Positions 17,639 through 27,095 of a stretch of 63,517 nucleotides of DNA are shown here, piece by piece. The notes under the pieces are model-generated. The model did no database searches, was not told the DNA's origin, and was given only the letters and a program-made list of their open reading frames with translations. The DNA is from SIAF01 sp046152955. Lineage in GTDB: Bacteria; Planctomycetota; Planctomycetia; Planctomycetales; Planctomycetaceae. The stretch covers positions 1-63,517 of the forward strand of contig JBJXGA010000401.1 of the NCBI GenBank assembly GCA_046152955.1, read 5' to 3'. Numbering within the stretch: the stretch's first letter is position 1; every line of letters starts with the position of its first letter. The position numbers were made by a program, and so were the translations under genes.

Positions 17639-19306
17639 TCAAAACCTCAGCGTCGGCTGGACGTAGAACATGTAGGCGTTGCCGCGCGGGGAGTTGTTCT
17701 GCACGAAGTCCCCATACCAGAAATAGAAGTATCCGAACTGGACGGAGAAATTGGGGCTGTAGGTGTAAGTGGCGACGGCGTCGACTTCCTGCCCCACGTG
17801 GCGGCCCGTGTTGGGTTTCCCAAACGGCTGACCGGTGATGATGTACAGCACGTCGTGCGGATTCTGCAGGTTGAACCAGTGGTATTGCGCCTCCAGGTTC
17901 AATTGCTTGACCGGGGTGACCGAGAACTTTCCATTGATGTCAGTGATGTTCTGGCGGGCGATGTTGTCGATCTGTCCCAGGAAGGCGTGGGTCAGGCCGT
18001 ATTGCTGGCTGAAAGTTTGCGTGGAGCGGCCGTTGTAATTGCGGCTCCCCGAGGCCCAGTCATAGTACAGCCACAGCGTCGGTTGCCAGCGGAGCCCCGT
18101 CCATTGGTGCCCGACCCCCGTCGTACAGAACCCGGCGTTCACCCGGCGGCCGAAGTCGTCGCCGTATTGGTAGCCCCCCTCCACCTCCGCCAGCCATGTC
18201 CGGTCGACTTCGCCGAAGTCGGTGACCGGAAAGCTCCGCAGCCAGCGGGTGGCAATCGTCTGGCGATTCCCGCCGGCAAAGTGCGGCGAAATCAGCTCGC
18301 GATTCCAATCCCAGAAATAGTAGAGATCCCAGGTCTGATCCTTGACCCCCTTGTAGGTGAACCACGCGCCGCTGAAATTGTGATTGAGATTGGGACTGTC
18401 AAACGTCCCATCATTGAGGAGCACCTGCCCGTTGCCAAAACTGGCGGTGTTCACCGGGTAGGTGGACCAGGCATCCAGATCCCAGTCCGGCCCTTTGGTA
18501 AAGAACTTGAACCCCTGCCAATTCCGGCGGATATTGGCCCAGTCCAGGGGAGAGAGCAACCGCTGCGAGCCGTACAGCAATTCCTGTCGGCCGTACCGCA
18601 AATACAGTGGCCGATCATCGATTTCCAGAAGTTTGAGGTCGAAAAACAGGTTCTGCAAATCCCACTGATTGACGTCGATGCCGGTGACCGCCAGCGGATT
18701 GTCGAACATGTCCGCTTCCAGCAACTCCGCATAGACGCGGAACGAATCTCCTACCTTGAGATCGACATACTGCCGGTAGCGCCACAGGTTGTAGACCGCC
18801 AGGTTCTTCACCCCGGGGGGAACCGCTCGCAGACGATTGGCTTCATCCATCAGGCGGTAGCGGACTTCGCCCCCGGTGGAGAGGGTCGTCGGATCGTCGA
18901 GCCAGTCGAACAACCCCCCAAAGGGGATGTCCTTCAGGTTTTCACCGAGCAACCAGTCGTGGTCGGGGTTTTTCTTGTAGGAAAAGTCGTTGTCGAAGAA
19001 GACCCCTTTCCAGGGCTGGACGGGGGGTTTCTTGCCCCCCTTGGCGGGCTTGGCCGGCGCTGGTGCGGCGCCGGGATATTCCGGGGAACTTCCCGCGGAT
19101 CCCGCTCCGGTAGCCGGAGAGGGACTCGCGGTTGACTGCGCCAGTTCGTCGGGAAGCGGTTCTTCAAAGGTCGCCCGGTTCGCTTCCGTCCCATCGGGCG
19201 ATTCACCACCGGGATTCTGCGCTGCAAGTGACGCGGACCAACCCCCGACCACCAGCGCGGTGAGCCACAAGATGCGGATCGTGAAGTGGACAGCAGTGGG
19301 ATGCAT
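17639..19306 (-). CDS. Alginate-export-type outer membrane beta-barrel (AlgE-like)
   Basis: This 555-residue protein begins with a signal peptide (ILWLTALVVGGWSASLAAQ), then an Ala/Pro-rich linker, then a long beta-barrel domain. Blocks typical of the alginate-export family (PF13372) are visible: LSTGGEVRYRLMDEANRL, LRYGRQELLYGSQRLLSPLD and a final strand ending in an aromatic-Phe (YMFYVQPTLRF, terminal Phe), as usual for outer-membrane proteins. It would act as an outer-membrane channel, for a polyanion in characterised members; here the substrate is unknown because no alginate biosynthesis genes are present. It is transcribed away from the large secreted protein at 19489. Confidence 0.87.
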   Translation of the reverse strand: MHPTAVHFTIRILWLTALVVGGWSASLAAQNPGGESPDGTEANRATFEEPLPDELAQSTASPSPATGAGSAGSSPEYPGAAPAPAKPAKGGKKPPVQPWKGVFFDNDFSYKKNPDHDWLLGENLKDIPFGGLFDWLDDPTTLSTGGEVRYRLMDEANRLRAVPPGVKNLAVYNLWRYRQYVDLKVGDSFRVYAELLEADMFDNPLAVTGIDVNQWDLQNLFFDLKLLEIDDRPLYLRYGRQELLYGSQRLLSPLDWANIRRNWQGFKFFTKGPDWDLDAWSTYPVNTASFGNGQVLLNDGTFDSPNLNHNFSGAWFTYKGVKDQTWDLYYFWDWNRELISPHFAGGNRQTIATRWLRSFPVTDFGEVDRTWLAEVEGGYQYGDDFGRRVNAGFCTTGVGHQWTGLRWQPTLWLYYDWASGSRNYNGRSTQTFSQQYGLTHAFLGQIDNIARQNITDINGKFSVTPVKQLNLEAQYHWFNLQNPHDVLYIITGQPFGKPNTGRHVGQEVDAVATYTYSPNFSVQFGYFYFWYGDFVQNNSPRGNAYMFYVQPTLRF

Positions 19307-19431
19307 GGGGAGGCGCAGAATCGATAGGGGAACGTCGCCTGGTTGATATCGGATCGACCAAATGTTCCGATTCTACCGAAACGACCAGTTCTTCCCGGTG
19401 CGCCGATGATGCTGGTGGTTGGGGCGCTCTA

Positions 19432-19452
19432 CCGTTACAGTCGTTACAGTTT
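19432..19452 (+). promoter_or_regulatory. Shared 21-bp element with two TACAGT hexamers
   Basis: The element contains CGTTACAGTCGTTACAGTTT, i.e. two TACAGT hexamers 3 bases apart (19436-19441 and 19445-19450). A 21-base sequence at 37199-37219, upstream of the ParC-like gene, differs at only two positions. The hexamers could be -10 boxes or repressor half-sites. The gene start is at 19489. Confidence 0.5.
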
Positions 19453-19488
19453 GACATCCGTAGCCTTTCTCGAAAGCGAGGCGCCGTC

Positions 19489-21411
19489 ATGCCCTGGCCG
19501 ACCATCCGCGTCACCCTGGCGGCATTGGGGATCGCTCTCTATTCGACCCCTGTCGCCCGCGCCGAACAACCATTCAAAATCCAGGTCATTGACGATCAAA
19601 CTGAGCGCGGCGTCCCGCTGGTCGAACTGCAGACGGTGAACAACATCCGCCTCTGGACCGACAGCCAGGGGATTGCGGCATTTGACGAGCCGGGACTCAC
19701 GGGACAGTCGGTTTTCTTCCATGTCCGCAGTCACGGATATGAGTTTCCCCAGGATGGATTCGGATACCGGGGGACGCGGCTGGTCGTCACGCCGGGCGGC
19801 GAAGCGGTGCTCAAGATCCGCCGCCTCAATCTGGCAGAGCGACTCTATCGCGTGACCGGGGCGGGTATCTACCGCGACAGCCGCCTGTGCGGCGTGCCGG
19901 TTCCGCTGCGCCAGCCGCTGCTGAACGGGCAAGTGACCGGTTCCGACAGCGTCGTCCAGTCGCTGTACCGCGGCAAGCTCTACTGGTTCTGGGGAGACAC
20001 CAATCGTCCTTCGTATCCCCTGGGGAATTTCCATGTGCCTGGAGCCACCTCGCGACTTCCACAGGATGGAGGACTGGATCCCCGCGCGGGGGTTGACCTC
20101 GACTATTTCCTCGATGAACAGGGATTTGCCAAACCGACCGCCAAAATGCCGGGGGATGGTCCCACCTGGATTTTCGGTTTGACGACTCTCCTTGACGAGC
20201 GGGGCGAGGAGCAGTTGCTGACCGGCTTCATGAAGGTCAAAGCGCCTCTGACGGTCTATCAGCGGGGAATCGCCCGATTCCACGACGAGGCGCAGGAATT
20301 TCGCAAGGTGATCGACTTTGCTCCCGATGTGCCGCTGTATCCCGACGGCCAGTCGCTGTCGCTGAAGTCCGGGGCTCGCGAGGAGGTCTACTTTGCCCGC
20401 CCGTTTCCATTGACGCGGGTCCGGGCCAGGGCCGAAGCGTTCGTCGATCTCGCGCAATATGAAGCGTACACCTGTTTGCGCGCCGGGAGCCGTCTCGATC
20501 GGCCGCAGGTGGAGCGCAATCCACAGGGGGAGGTGGTGTATTCGTGGAAGCCGGACACACCGGCCGTGGGGCCAGAGGAGCAACAGCAGTTGATCCGGGC
20601 CAAACACCTTCAGCCGCACGAGGGGTTGTTGCAGTTGCGCGATCGCGACACGGGCGTTTTGATCTGGGCGCACGCCGGATCGGTCTCCTGGAATGAATTT
20701 CGGAAGCGGTTTGTGCTGATCGCCGTCGAATCCGGGGGAGGATCTTCATTCCTGGGCGAGGTGTGGTATGCCGAGGCGGAATCTCCCGTCGGTCCCTGGG
20801 TTTATGCCGTCAAGGTCGTCACGCACGATCGGTACAGCTTTTACAATCCCAGGCAGCACGCGCTGTTTGACCAGGATCAGGGACGGACGATCTTCTTCGA
20901 AGGCACATACACCCACACGTTTTCCGGCAATCCCGATCAAACGCCACGCTACGACTACAATCAGATCATGTATCGCCTCGATCTGACCGACCCGCGGCTG
21001 GCGCTTCCTGTCGCAGTCTATCGGAGCGCGGGGGAGGACGATCCGGCGCTGGCAATGCGTCCGAGCAGCCCCGCAGGAGACGCCGCGGACTTTGCCGACT
21101 TCTCACGGATTGAATTCTTCGCCTGCGACCGACCGTTGACAGGCAGCGTTCCGATTTTCGAGACCCGGACCGAAACCGGGGGAACGCGCTTCGTTCGCGA
21201 GGCGCCGCAGGAGCGAGCCGTTCCCGTGTTCTACGCGCTCCCAGCCGACGCCGAACAGGTTCCGGCAACGACGATCCCCTTGTGGGAATTTGTGAACGCC
21301 GACGAAGGCCGGTACATCGATTCCATCCGACCGGAATTCACCCGCCCGGGATACAAACGCCAACCCGCGCCGATCTGCCGAGTGTGGAAGAACCCGTACG
21401 CCAGGCCGTAG
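19489..21411 (+). CDS. Large secreted protein of unknown function
   Basis: This 640-residue protein has a signal peptide ending near STPVARAEQ. Residues about 28-110 look like a carboxypeptidase-regulatory/Ig-like beta domain (PFKIQVIDDQTERGVPLVEL, VFFHVRSHGYEFPQDGFGY). The rest is rich in Trp/Tyr/Gly strands with propeller-like blocks (SLYRGKLYWFWGDTNRPSYP, RFVLIAVESGGGSSFLGEVW, SPVGPWVYAVKVVTHDRYSF). The 'WYAEAESPVGPW' and 'HDRYSFYNP' patterns recall GH43/DUF4185-type beta-propellers, but I cannot place catalytic acids. It is probably periplasmic or secreted and may bind or cleave glycans; this is inference only. It is divergent from the AlgE-like gene. Confidence 0.78.
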   Translation: MPWPTIRVTLAALGIALYSTPVARAEQPFKIQVIDDQTERGVPLVELQTVNNIRLWTDSQGIAAFDEPGLTGQSVFFHVRSHGYEFPQDGFGYRGTRLVVTPGGEAVLKIRRLNLAERLYRVTGAGIYRDSRLCGVPVPLRQPLLNGQVTGSDSVVQSLYRGKLYWFWGDTNRPSYPLGNFHVPGATSRLPQDGGLDPRAGVDLDYFLDEQGFAKPTAKMPGDGPTWIFGLTTLLDERGEEQLLTGFMKVKAPLTVYQRGIARFHDEAQEFRKVIDFAPDVPLYPDGQSLSLKSGAREEVYFARPFPLTRVRARAEAFVDLAQYEAYTCLRAGSRLDRPQVERNPQGEVVYSWKPDTPAVGPEEQQQLIRAKHLQPHEGLLQLRDRDTGVLIWAHAGSVSWNEFRKRFVLIAVESGGGSSFLGEVWYAEAESPVGPWVYAVKVVTHDRYSFYNPRQHALFDQDQGRTIFFEGTYTHTFSGNPDQTPRYDYNQIMYRLDLTDPRLALPVAVYRSAGEDDPALAMRPSSPAGDAADFADFSRIEFFACDRPLTGSVPIFETRTETGGTRFVREAPQERAVPVFYALPADAEQVPATTIPLWEFVNADEGRYIDSIRPEFTRPGYKRQPAPICRVWKNPYARP

Positions 21412-21437
21412 GGAATTCATGCCGTCCAGCCGCGTTC

Positions 21438-24161
21438 CTACGATTCCTGATGAGGTGCATCCTCTTCGGGCTTGATTTTGGGGGGCGGTTTTTTCTTCGT
21501 GCCCTTGGCTGGGGGCTTCTTGGAGGCTTTCTTTCCGGGAGGTTTCTTCCCCGGCGTTTTTTTGGTCGGAGATTTGGGAGCAGCGGACTTGGGAGCGGCG
21601 CGGCGCGACGAGCGGGTCGTGCCGCCACGGGCGGCGCGGGCTTCTAAAAGCGACAACGCCAGTGACAAGGTCACCTCCTCGAGCGGCGTATCCTTGGGGA
21701 TTGTGGCGTTCAGTTTACCGTGCTTCACATACACCCCATATTTCCCTTCAAACACCTGAATCGGCTGGTTGTCGTCGGGATGCGCGCCGAGTTCCTTGAG
21801 GGGGGTGGCCGCCGCGCGGGTTCGGGCCTGTTTCAACAGCTCAATCGCGCTGGCCAGATCGATCGACATCACGTCCCCCCCCTTGGGGAGCGATTTGTAG
21901 ACCCCTTCGTGGAGCACGTAGGGTCCGAACCGGCCGATGCCCGCTTTCACCGGTTTGCCTGACTCCGGATGATCCCCCAGGACGCGCGGCAGACTCAAGA
22001 GCCCCACCGCCTGTTCAAACGTGATGTGGGCCGGTTCGATCGTTTTGGGGATCGAGACCCGTTTGGGCTTTTCCCCTTCGGTCGTGGCGTCCCCCAATTG
22101 CAGGTAGGGTCCGAAGCGTCCCGTCAGGGAATAGACCGGAAGACCCGTCTCGGGGTGCGTTCCCAGCGATTTGGGCCCCTGACGCTTTTGCTCCAGGAGT
22201 CGTTCGGCGATTTCATCGGTGATTTCGGCCGGTCCGACGTCGTCGGGGAGCGAGGCGGTGATGCTCTCTCCATTCAGTTCCTGCAACAGGTACGGTCCGA
22301 ACTTTCCCACGCGGACTTTGGACGACAGTCCTTCCAGTTCCACCGTGCAGGCCAGCCGCGGATCGATGCTCGCCTCGTGCGACTTGACCTGTTCATCCAG
22401 GCCGGATTTTCCCAGGTAGAATTGCTGGAGGTAGGGGAGCGACTGCGCCTGTCCGGCGGCGATGTCGTCGAGCGTCTGCTCCATACTGGCGGTGAACTGC
22501 TCATCGACCAGGTGTGGAAAATTCTGCTCCAACAGGCGGGTCACCGCCATTGCCGTGAACGTGGGGCGCAATTGATTCCCCGCTTTAACGACGTACCCGC
22601 GATCCTGAATCGTGCTGATGATCGAGGCGTAGGTGCTGGGGCGGCCGATGCCGTCCGCTTCCAGGGTGCGAATGAGAGTCGCTTCGGTGAACCGCGCGGG
22701 GGGCTGGGTCTCGTGGGAGAGCGCTTCCAATTCGCGACATTGGAGCGTGGCTCCCGGTTGCATCGGGGGGAGCGCCGCTTCCTGATCGTCGAGCGCCGCC
22801 TCCGGATCATCGACCCCTTCGACGTAGGCCCGAAAGAAACCGGGGAATTCGACGTGCCGCCCGGTGGCGCGGAATTCGGCGTTGGCGGCGGCAATCGTCA
22901 CTGTCTGAAACCGCAGCCGCGCCTCGGCCATCTGCGTAGCCATCGTCCGCTTCCAGATCAGCGCATACAGCGCCAGTTCGCGCCCGGCCAGACCGAGTTC
23001 TTCGCCGGTCTTCATCTCCGTTCCGGCGGGGCGGATCGCTTCGTGCGCTTCCTGGGCGCCTTTGGACTTGGTCTGAAAGCGGCGCTCCTGGGGGCTCAGG
23101 TAATCGCGTCCGTAGCGGGCTTCGATTCCTTCCCGCGCGGCGCGGATCGCTTCCTCGGAGAGCGAGACCGAGTCGGTCCGCATGTAGGTGATGATTCCGT
23201 CTTCGTAGAGCCGCTGCGCCACCTGCATCGTGTCGCGGGCCGACAAACCCAGTTTGCGATTGGCCTCCTGCTGCAGCGTGCTGGTGGTGAAGGGGGGATA
23301 CGGATTGCGCACCTGCTGACGTTCGTCGATCCCGGTCACGGTCCAGGTCGCCTGCAACAGCTTTTCGCGCAACTCCTGCGTCGCCGCGGCGTCCAGGAGC
23401 AGCACGTCGGCATCCAGTTTCAGTCCCCCGGTGTGTTCATCGAAGTCCTTGCCGGAGGCGATCCGTTTCCCATCGACGGCGTTGAGTTGGGCGTCAAACC
23501 CGGCGCCGGCCAGCGTCGCCAGGGCCGCCTTGAGATCCCAATACGCCCCGACGCGAAAAGCGCGGCGCTCCAGCTCGCGCTGGACGATCAGCCGCACGGC
23601 GACCGACTGCACCCGCCCGGCGGAAAGTCCCCGCGCGATCTTTTTCCAGAGCAGGGGGCTCAGGGTGTAGCCATACAGGCGATCAAGCACCCGGCGCGTT
23701 TCCTGGGCCGAGACCAGATTCGTGTCGAGTTCACGGGGGTTTTTGATGGCCGCCTGGATGGCGTTTTTGGTGATTTCCGAGAACACCATCCGCTTGACCG
23801 GCACTTTGGGCTGCAGGATTTCGATCAGGTGCCAGCCAATGCTCTCCCCTTCGCGGTCTTCGTCGGTCGCCAGGATCAGTTCTTCGGAATCCTTGAGGGC
23901 CGCCTTGAGCTCGCTGATGACTTTGCGCTTTTCCTTGGGGATGACGTACAGTGGTTGAAACTCGGCGGCGACGTTGACCCCCAGGGTGGACCAGGGCTCT
24001 TTCTTGATCTCGGGGGGGATGTCCGCCGCCTTGGCAGGCAAATCCCGGACGTGCCCCATGCTGGCCAGGACCTTGTAATCGCTCCCCAGGTAGCTGTTGA
24101 TCTTGCGGGCCTTGGCCGGGGACTCGACGATCACCAGCCCTTTGAGTTTCTTCTTGGCCAC
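21438..24161 (-). CDS. topA: DNA topoisomerase I
   Basis: The GTG at 24161 starts a 907-residue protein. The TOPRIM domain opens with LKGLVIVESPAKARKINSYL and has DEDREGE for the metal-binding acidic triad. The catalytic tyrosine is Tyr326 in ITYMRTDSVSLS. The C-terminal region holds no four-Cys zinc fingers. It has several repeats of the LGTHPETGLPVYSLTGRFGPYL type (residues about 620-870) and ends in a Lys/Pro-rich basic tail (KKTPGKKPPGKKASKKPPAK) that could bind DNA. The enzyme relaxes negative supercoils. An in-frame extension to 24251 exists but has no family similarity; GGAG lies about 10 bases before the GTG. It is divergent from the chaperone gene at 24438. Confidence 0.95.
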   Translation of the reverse strand: MAKKKLKGLVIVESPAKARKINSYLGSDYKVLASMGHVRDLPAKAADIPPEIKKEPWSTLGVNVAAEFQPLYVIPKEKRKVISELKAALKDSEELILATDEDREGESIGWHLIEILQPKVPVKRMVFSEITKNAIQAAIKNPRELDTNLVSAQETRRVLDRLYGYTLSPLLWKKIARGLSAGRVQSVAVRLIVQRELERRAFRVGAYWDLKAALATLAGAGFDAQLNAVDGKRIASGKDFDEHTGGLKLDADVLLLDAAATQELREKLLQATWTVTGIDERQQVRNPYPPFTTSTLQQEANRKLGLSARDTMQVAQRLYEDGIITYMRTDSVSLSEEAIRAAREGIEARYGRDYLSPQERRFQTKSKGAQEAHEAIRPAGTEMKTGEELGLAGRELALYALIWKRTMATQMAEARLRFQTVTIAAANAEFRATGRHVEFPGFFRAYVEGVDDPEAALDDQEAALPPMQPGATLQCRELEALSHETQPPARFTEATLIRTLEADGIGRPSTYASIISTIQDRGYVVKAGNQLRPTFTAMAVTRLLEQNFPHLVDEQFTASMEQTLDDIAAGQAQSLPYLQQFYLGKSGLDEQVKSHEASIDPRLACTVELEGLSSKVRVGKFGPYLLQELNGESITASLPDDVGPAEITDEIAERLLEQKRQGPKSLGTHPETGLPVYSLTGRFGPYLQLGDATTEGEKPKRVSIPKTIEPAHITFEQAVGLLSLPRVLGDHPESGKPVKAGIGRFGPYVLHEGVYKSLPKGGDVMSIDLASAIELLKQARTRAAATPLKELGAHPDDNQPIQVFEGKYGVYVKHGKLNATIPKDTPLEEVTLSLALSLLEARAARGGTTRSSRRAAPKSAAPKSPTKKTPGKKPPGKKASKKPPAKGTKKKPPPKIKPEEDAPHQES

Positions 24162-24437
24162 GAACGGGACGCTCCAGAGCGGTGCGGAACAGTGCGGATG
24201 ACGACGGCAAACAGGCCGCCGACTCCCCGAAAAGGGTTGGCCTTGCCACATGGACCAACCCGGCTACAATCGGCGACGGCGCAGCGTCCGCGACCCCGAC
24301 CGTGAAAAACCCATAGTTCATCGTTCTGCCGTCTGTCAAGGGCGGAGTCGCACAGTCAATCCATCGAAAGTCTCCAAACCGCGGCGCGCGGAGGAGGGGG
24401 TGGCCCGGGTTGGGCCGCCTCGAAAGGTTCATTCTGC

Positions 24438-26906
24438 ATGCAATCTCCGTTCAAGATTTTTCGTAAATATCAGAAGGTCTTCCTGGCTGCCCTGGCCCTG
24501 ATGGCCATGATCGCGTTTGGGGTGGGGGATCAGCTCAGCAAGATGATGCGGTCGAATCGCACCTCGGAAAGTGAGGTCGTGGTGGAGACCAGCGCCGGCG
24601 AACTGACCCAGATCATGCTCAAGGGGCTGGCCCGTCGCCGCCAGATCGCCAACGCCTTCCTGACGCGGGCTCTGTTCACCGCCAATCCGATGTTTCAGGC
24701 GTTCGAGAGGTCGCCCAGAGTCGTGCAACGCCTGGGGAGCGATAGCCCCCAGGATCTGGTGTTCGCCTGGCTGATGGGGCACGAGGCGCGGCGGATGGGG
24801 CTGGTCGTCAGCGACGAACAGGTCGAGTCGTTCATCCGGGACAGCAGCCGAATCGTCCCGGGATTCGAGTTTTTCACTCGCGAAAACAAGACGCTGTCCG
24901 GTGATCAATACCGCAAAATTCTGAAGGATATGTCGCTGGGGGGGAAAGACCTGTATGAAATGCTGCGCGAAGAACTGCTGGCGCAACAGGCCTTCCGCCT
25001 GCTCTCGCCCATGTCTCCTCCCGCGCCGGAGCAATATTGGCGGTATTACCAGCAGCTCCAAACGCGGCAGGTGATTGAGGCCGCCGCGCTCCCCGTGACG
25101 AGTTTCGCCGCCGAACTGAAGGATCCTCCCGAAGAAGAATTGGCCCGGCTCTTCGAAGAGCACAAAAAGAGTTTTGATTCCTCCGGTGAGGGCGAGTATC
25201 GCCCCGGATTCCGGCAGCCGACGAAAGTCTCGCTGCAGTACCTGCAGATCGGTTATGCCGACGTCGAGGAGCAGGTGGCTCGCGATCGGCCGGTGACGGA
25301 CGAAGAGATCGAAGCGTATTACGAAGCCAGGAAGGAACTCGATTCCCGGTTACACGAAGTCGAAGTGATTCCTCCCGCGGGAAGCGATACGACTCCGATC
25401 GAGCCGGAATTCGCTCCTGAAACCGACGGGGAGACGACGGGACCGGCGCTGGGGTCGGAAGACTCCCGACCTGAACCCCCCGCCTCCCCCACCGATGCCG
25501 AGCCAACCGAGGCCACGCCGAATCGGGACTCCGGCGAGACCCCCTGCGGTCCCGTGCCGGGGGGGATTTTGACGCCTCAGGAGGATTCGCAACCTGCCCC
25601 CCTGGAGTCGGCGACCGAAGACCCGGCGGCGAAGAACGCCGACGAACCCTCCGCTGACAAACCGGAGGAGGCCTCCCCCCAGGCGGAAGCTGCCGAAGAA
25701 GAAGCGGACGCCAACGAGGATCCCAGTGCCCCGTTGGTCCCCTCGGAAGAAATGCCTGAAGAAACACCTGAAGAGATGTCCGAGGAGACCAAACCCGCCC
25801 CCAAACCGCCGACTCGAAAATTGAAATACAAACCGCTGGATGACGACCTCAAGGATCTGATTCGCAGCAGCCTCCTCCATGAGCGGACGCTGGAGGGAAT
25901 GCGGGAACTGTCCAACACAGTCGCCGAACAACTGCGGGACTCCGGCCTGCGGATCACACAGAAGTTTGGGTTCGATCTGGTTCACTTGAAACCCCAACAG
26001 GCCGAGGAAATGATCGAGACCGCGCGGGAGGACATGCAGCGCGTGGCGCGGGAACACGGTTTGAAATTCGAACAAACTGAATTGGTCTCGGCGACCGAGT
26101 TGCGGGACCTCTCCGGGATTGGCAAGGCGCAGGAATCCGGCTCGCAGGAATCTTCAGCTGGGGGTGGACGCGACATCCTGGACCTGGTCTTCCGCGGCGA
26201 AGCGCTCTGCAGCGTGCAGGTGGCTGAATCTCCCACTCTGGGGGCCAACGATTCGCGTCAGACCTACCTTTTCTGGAAAGTGCAGCAGCAGGCGTCGCAC
26301 GTTCCCGCGTCGATCGATGAACCGGGGGTCAGGAACCAGGTGGTGATCGCCTGGAAAACGCTCCACGCGATTCCGCTGGCTCGCCAGCGGGCGCAGCGCC
26401 TGGCCGAGCAGGCGCGGGAAGAGCAGCAGTCGTTGGTGGACGCCCTCTCGCAAGAGTCGATCACCGGCGCACAAGAGTCGCTCAAGCTGACAATTCTCAC
26501 CTCGCCCGAATTCGCGCGGTGGCGCGAATCGACCGCCGCCTCGCCCTCAAGCATGTCCTCTCCCCCCTTGCAGTTGTCGAATCCCCTGATCGTCATCGGG
26601 GCCGGCTTGAAGTTCATGGATTACGTGTTTGATGAATTGCAGTCGGGCGAGGTGGGGGTGGTCTTCAACGACGACTCCTCGGTCTGCTACATCGTGCGGA
26701 TTAAAACCCGCCGCGATGCCGATCGCGAAGCCTTCAAAACGGCGCCGTTGTTCACCGGAATGGGAAGCTACAGCCAGCTTGCCGAACGCGACATTCAGAG
26801 CACCCGCCTGGAGTTCAGTCGGCAGATTCAAAAGAAATATGTGGTCAAATGGCGTGACTCCGACGCGGCCGCCTTGGAAGCGGTGGGGATGGGAGACGAC
26901 GAGTAA
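24438..26906 (+). CDS. PpiD/SurA-like membrane-anchored chaperone with an acidic insert
   Basis: This 822-residue protein starts with a PpiD-like anchor (MQSPFKIFRKYQKVFLAALA, then one membrane helix). A SurA-N-type helical domain follows (residues about 90-190; YRKILKDMSLGGKDLYEMLR). A beta segment (PTKVSLQYLQIGYADVEEQV) comes next. Residues about 310-460 are an acidic Pro/Glu/Ala-rich low-complexity insert. The C-terminal half resembles PpiD tails. I do not find a clear parvulin prolyl-isomerase domain with its conserved FDxLA/GGxLG-type motifs. A holdase or folding role for exported proteins is therefore more likely than isomerase activity. It is divergent from topA with a 276-bp shared upstream region. 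Confidence 0.75.
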   Translation: MQSPFKIFRKYQKVFLAALALMAMIAFGVGDQLSKMMRSNRTSESEVVVETSAGELTQIMLKGLARRRQIANAFLTRALFTANPMFQAFERSPRVVQRLGSDSPQDLVFAWLMGHEARRMGLVVSDEQVESFIRDSSRIVPGFEFFTRENKTLSGDQYRKILKDMSLGGKDLYEMLREELLAQQAFRLLSPMSPPAPEQYWRYYQQLQTRQVIEAAALPVTSFAAELKDPPEEELARLFEEHKKSFDSSGEGEYRPGFRQPTKVSLQYLQIGYADVEEQVARDRPVTDEEIEAYYEARKELDSRLHEVEVIPPAGSDTTPIEPEFAPETDGETTGPALGSEDSRPEPPASPTDAEPTEATPNRDSGETPCGPVPGGILTPQEDSQPAPLESATEDPAAKNADEPSADKPEEASPQAEAAEEEADANEDPSAPLVPSEEMPEETPEEMSEETKPAPKPPTRKLKYKPLDDDLKDLIRSSLLHERTLEGMRELSNTVAEQLRDSGLRITQKFGFDLVHLKPQQAEEMIETAREDMQRVAREHGLKFEQTELVSATELRDLSGIGKAQESGSQESSAGGGRDILDLVFRGEALCSVQVAESPTLGANDSRQTYLFWKVQQQASHVPASIDEPGVRNQVVIAWKTLHAIPLARQRAQRLAEQAREEQQSLVDALSQESITGAQESLKLTILTSPEFARWRESTAASPSSMSSPPLQLSNPLIVIGAGLKFMDYVFDELQSGEVGVVFNDDSSVCYIVRIKTRRDADREAFKTAPLFTGMGSYSQLAERDIQSTRLEFSRQIQKKYVVKWRDSDAAALEAVGMGDDE

Positions 26907-27095
26907 TCTCGCTCGGCGACCTCCCCGGCGTTCCGGCGAGTTGCCCGGCTGGACCGGTTCCGCAGCAAAACAATTCACAGTCGTTGGATTTTCGGCTGAC
27001 GCCCCCTCCCCTCGATGATACGATGGACGGACGTCGGCACGGAATGGTTGCGTCGTCAGGAGGCCGGTTCCATCACCTAACTCGGGAGCGGTGTC

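Noticed and set aside
21969..24305. 778-codon open frame on the plus strand opposite topA
   Set aside because: It mirrors the conserved topA gene, its protein is Arg/Gly/Gln-rich with no recognisable domain, and GC-rich DNA often leaves the antisense frame open.
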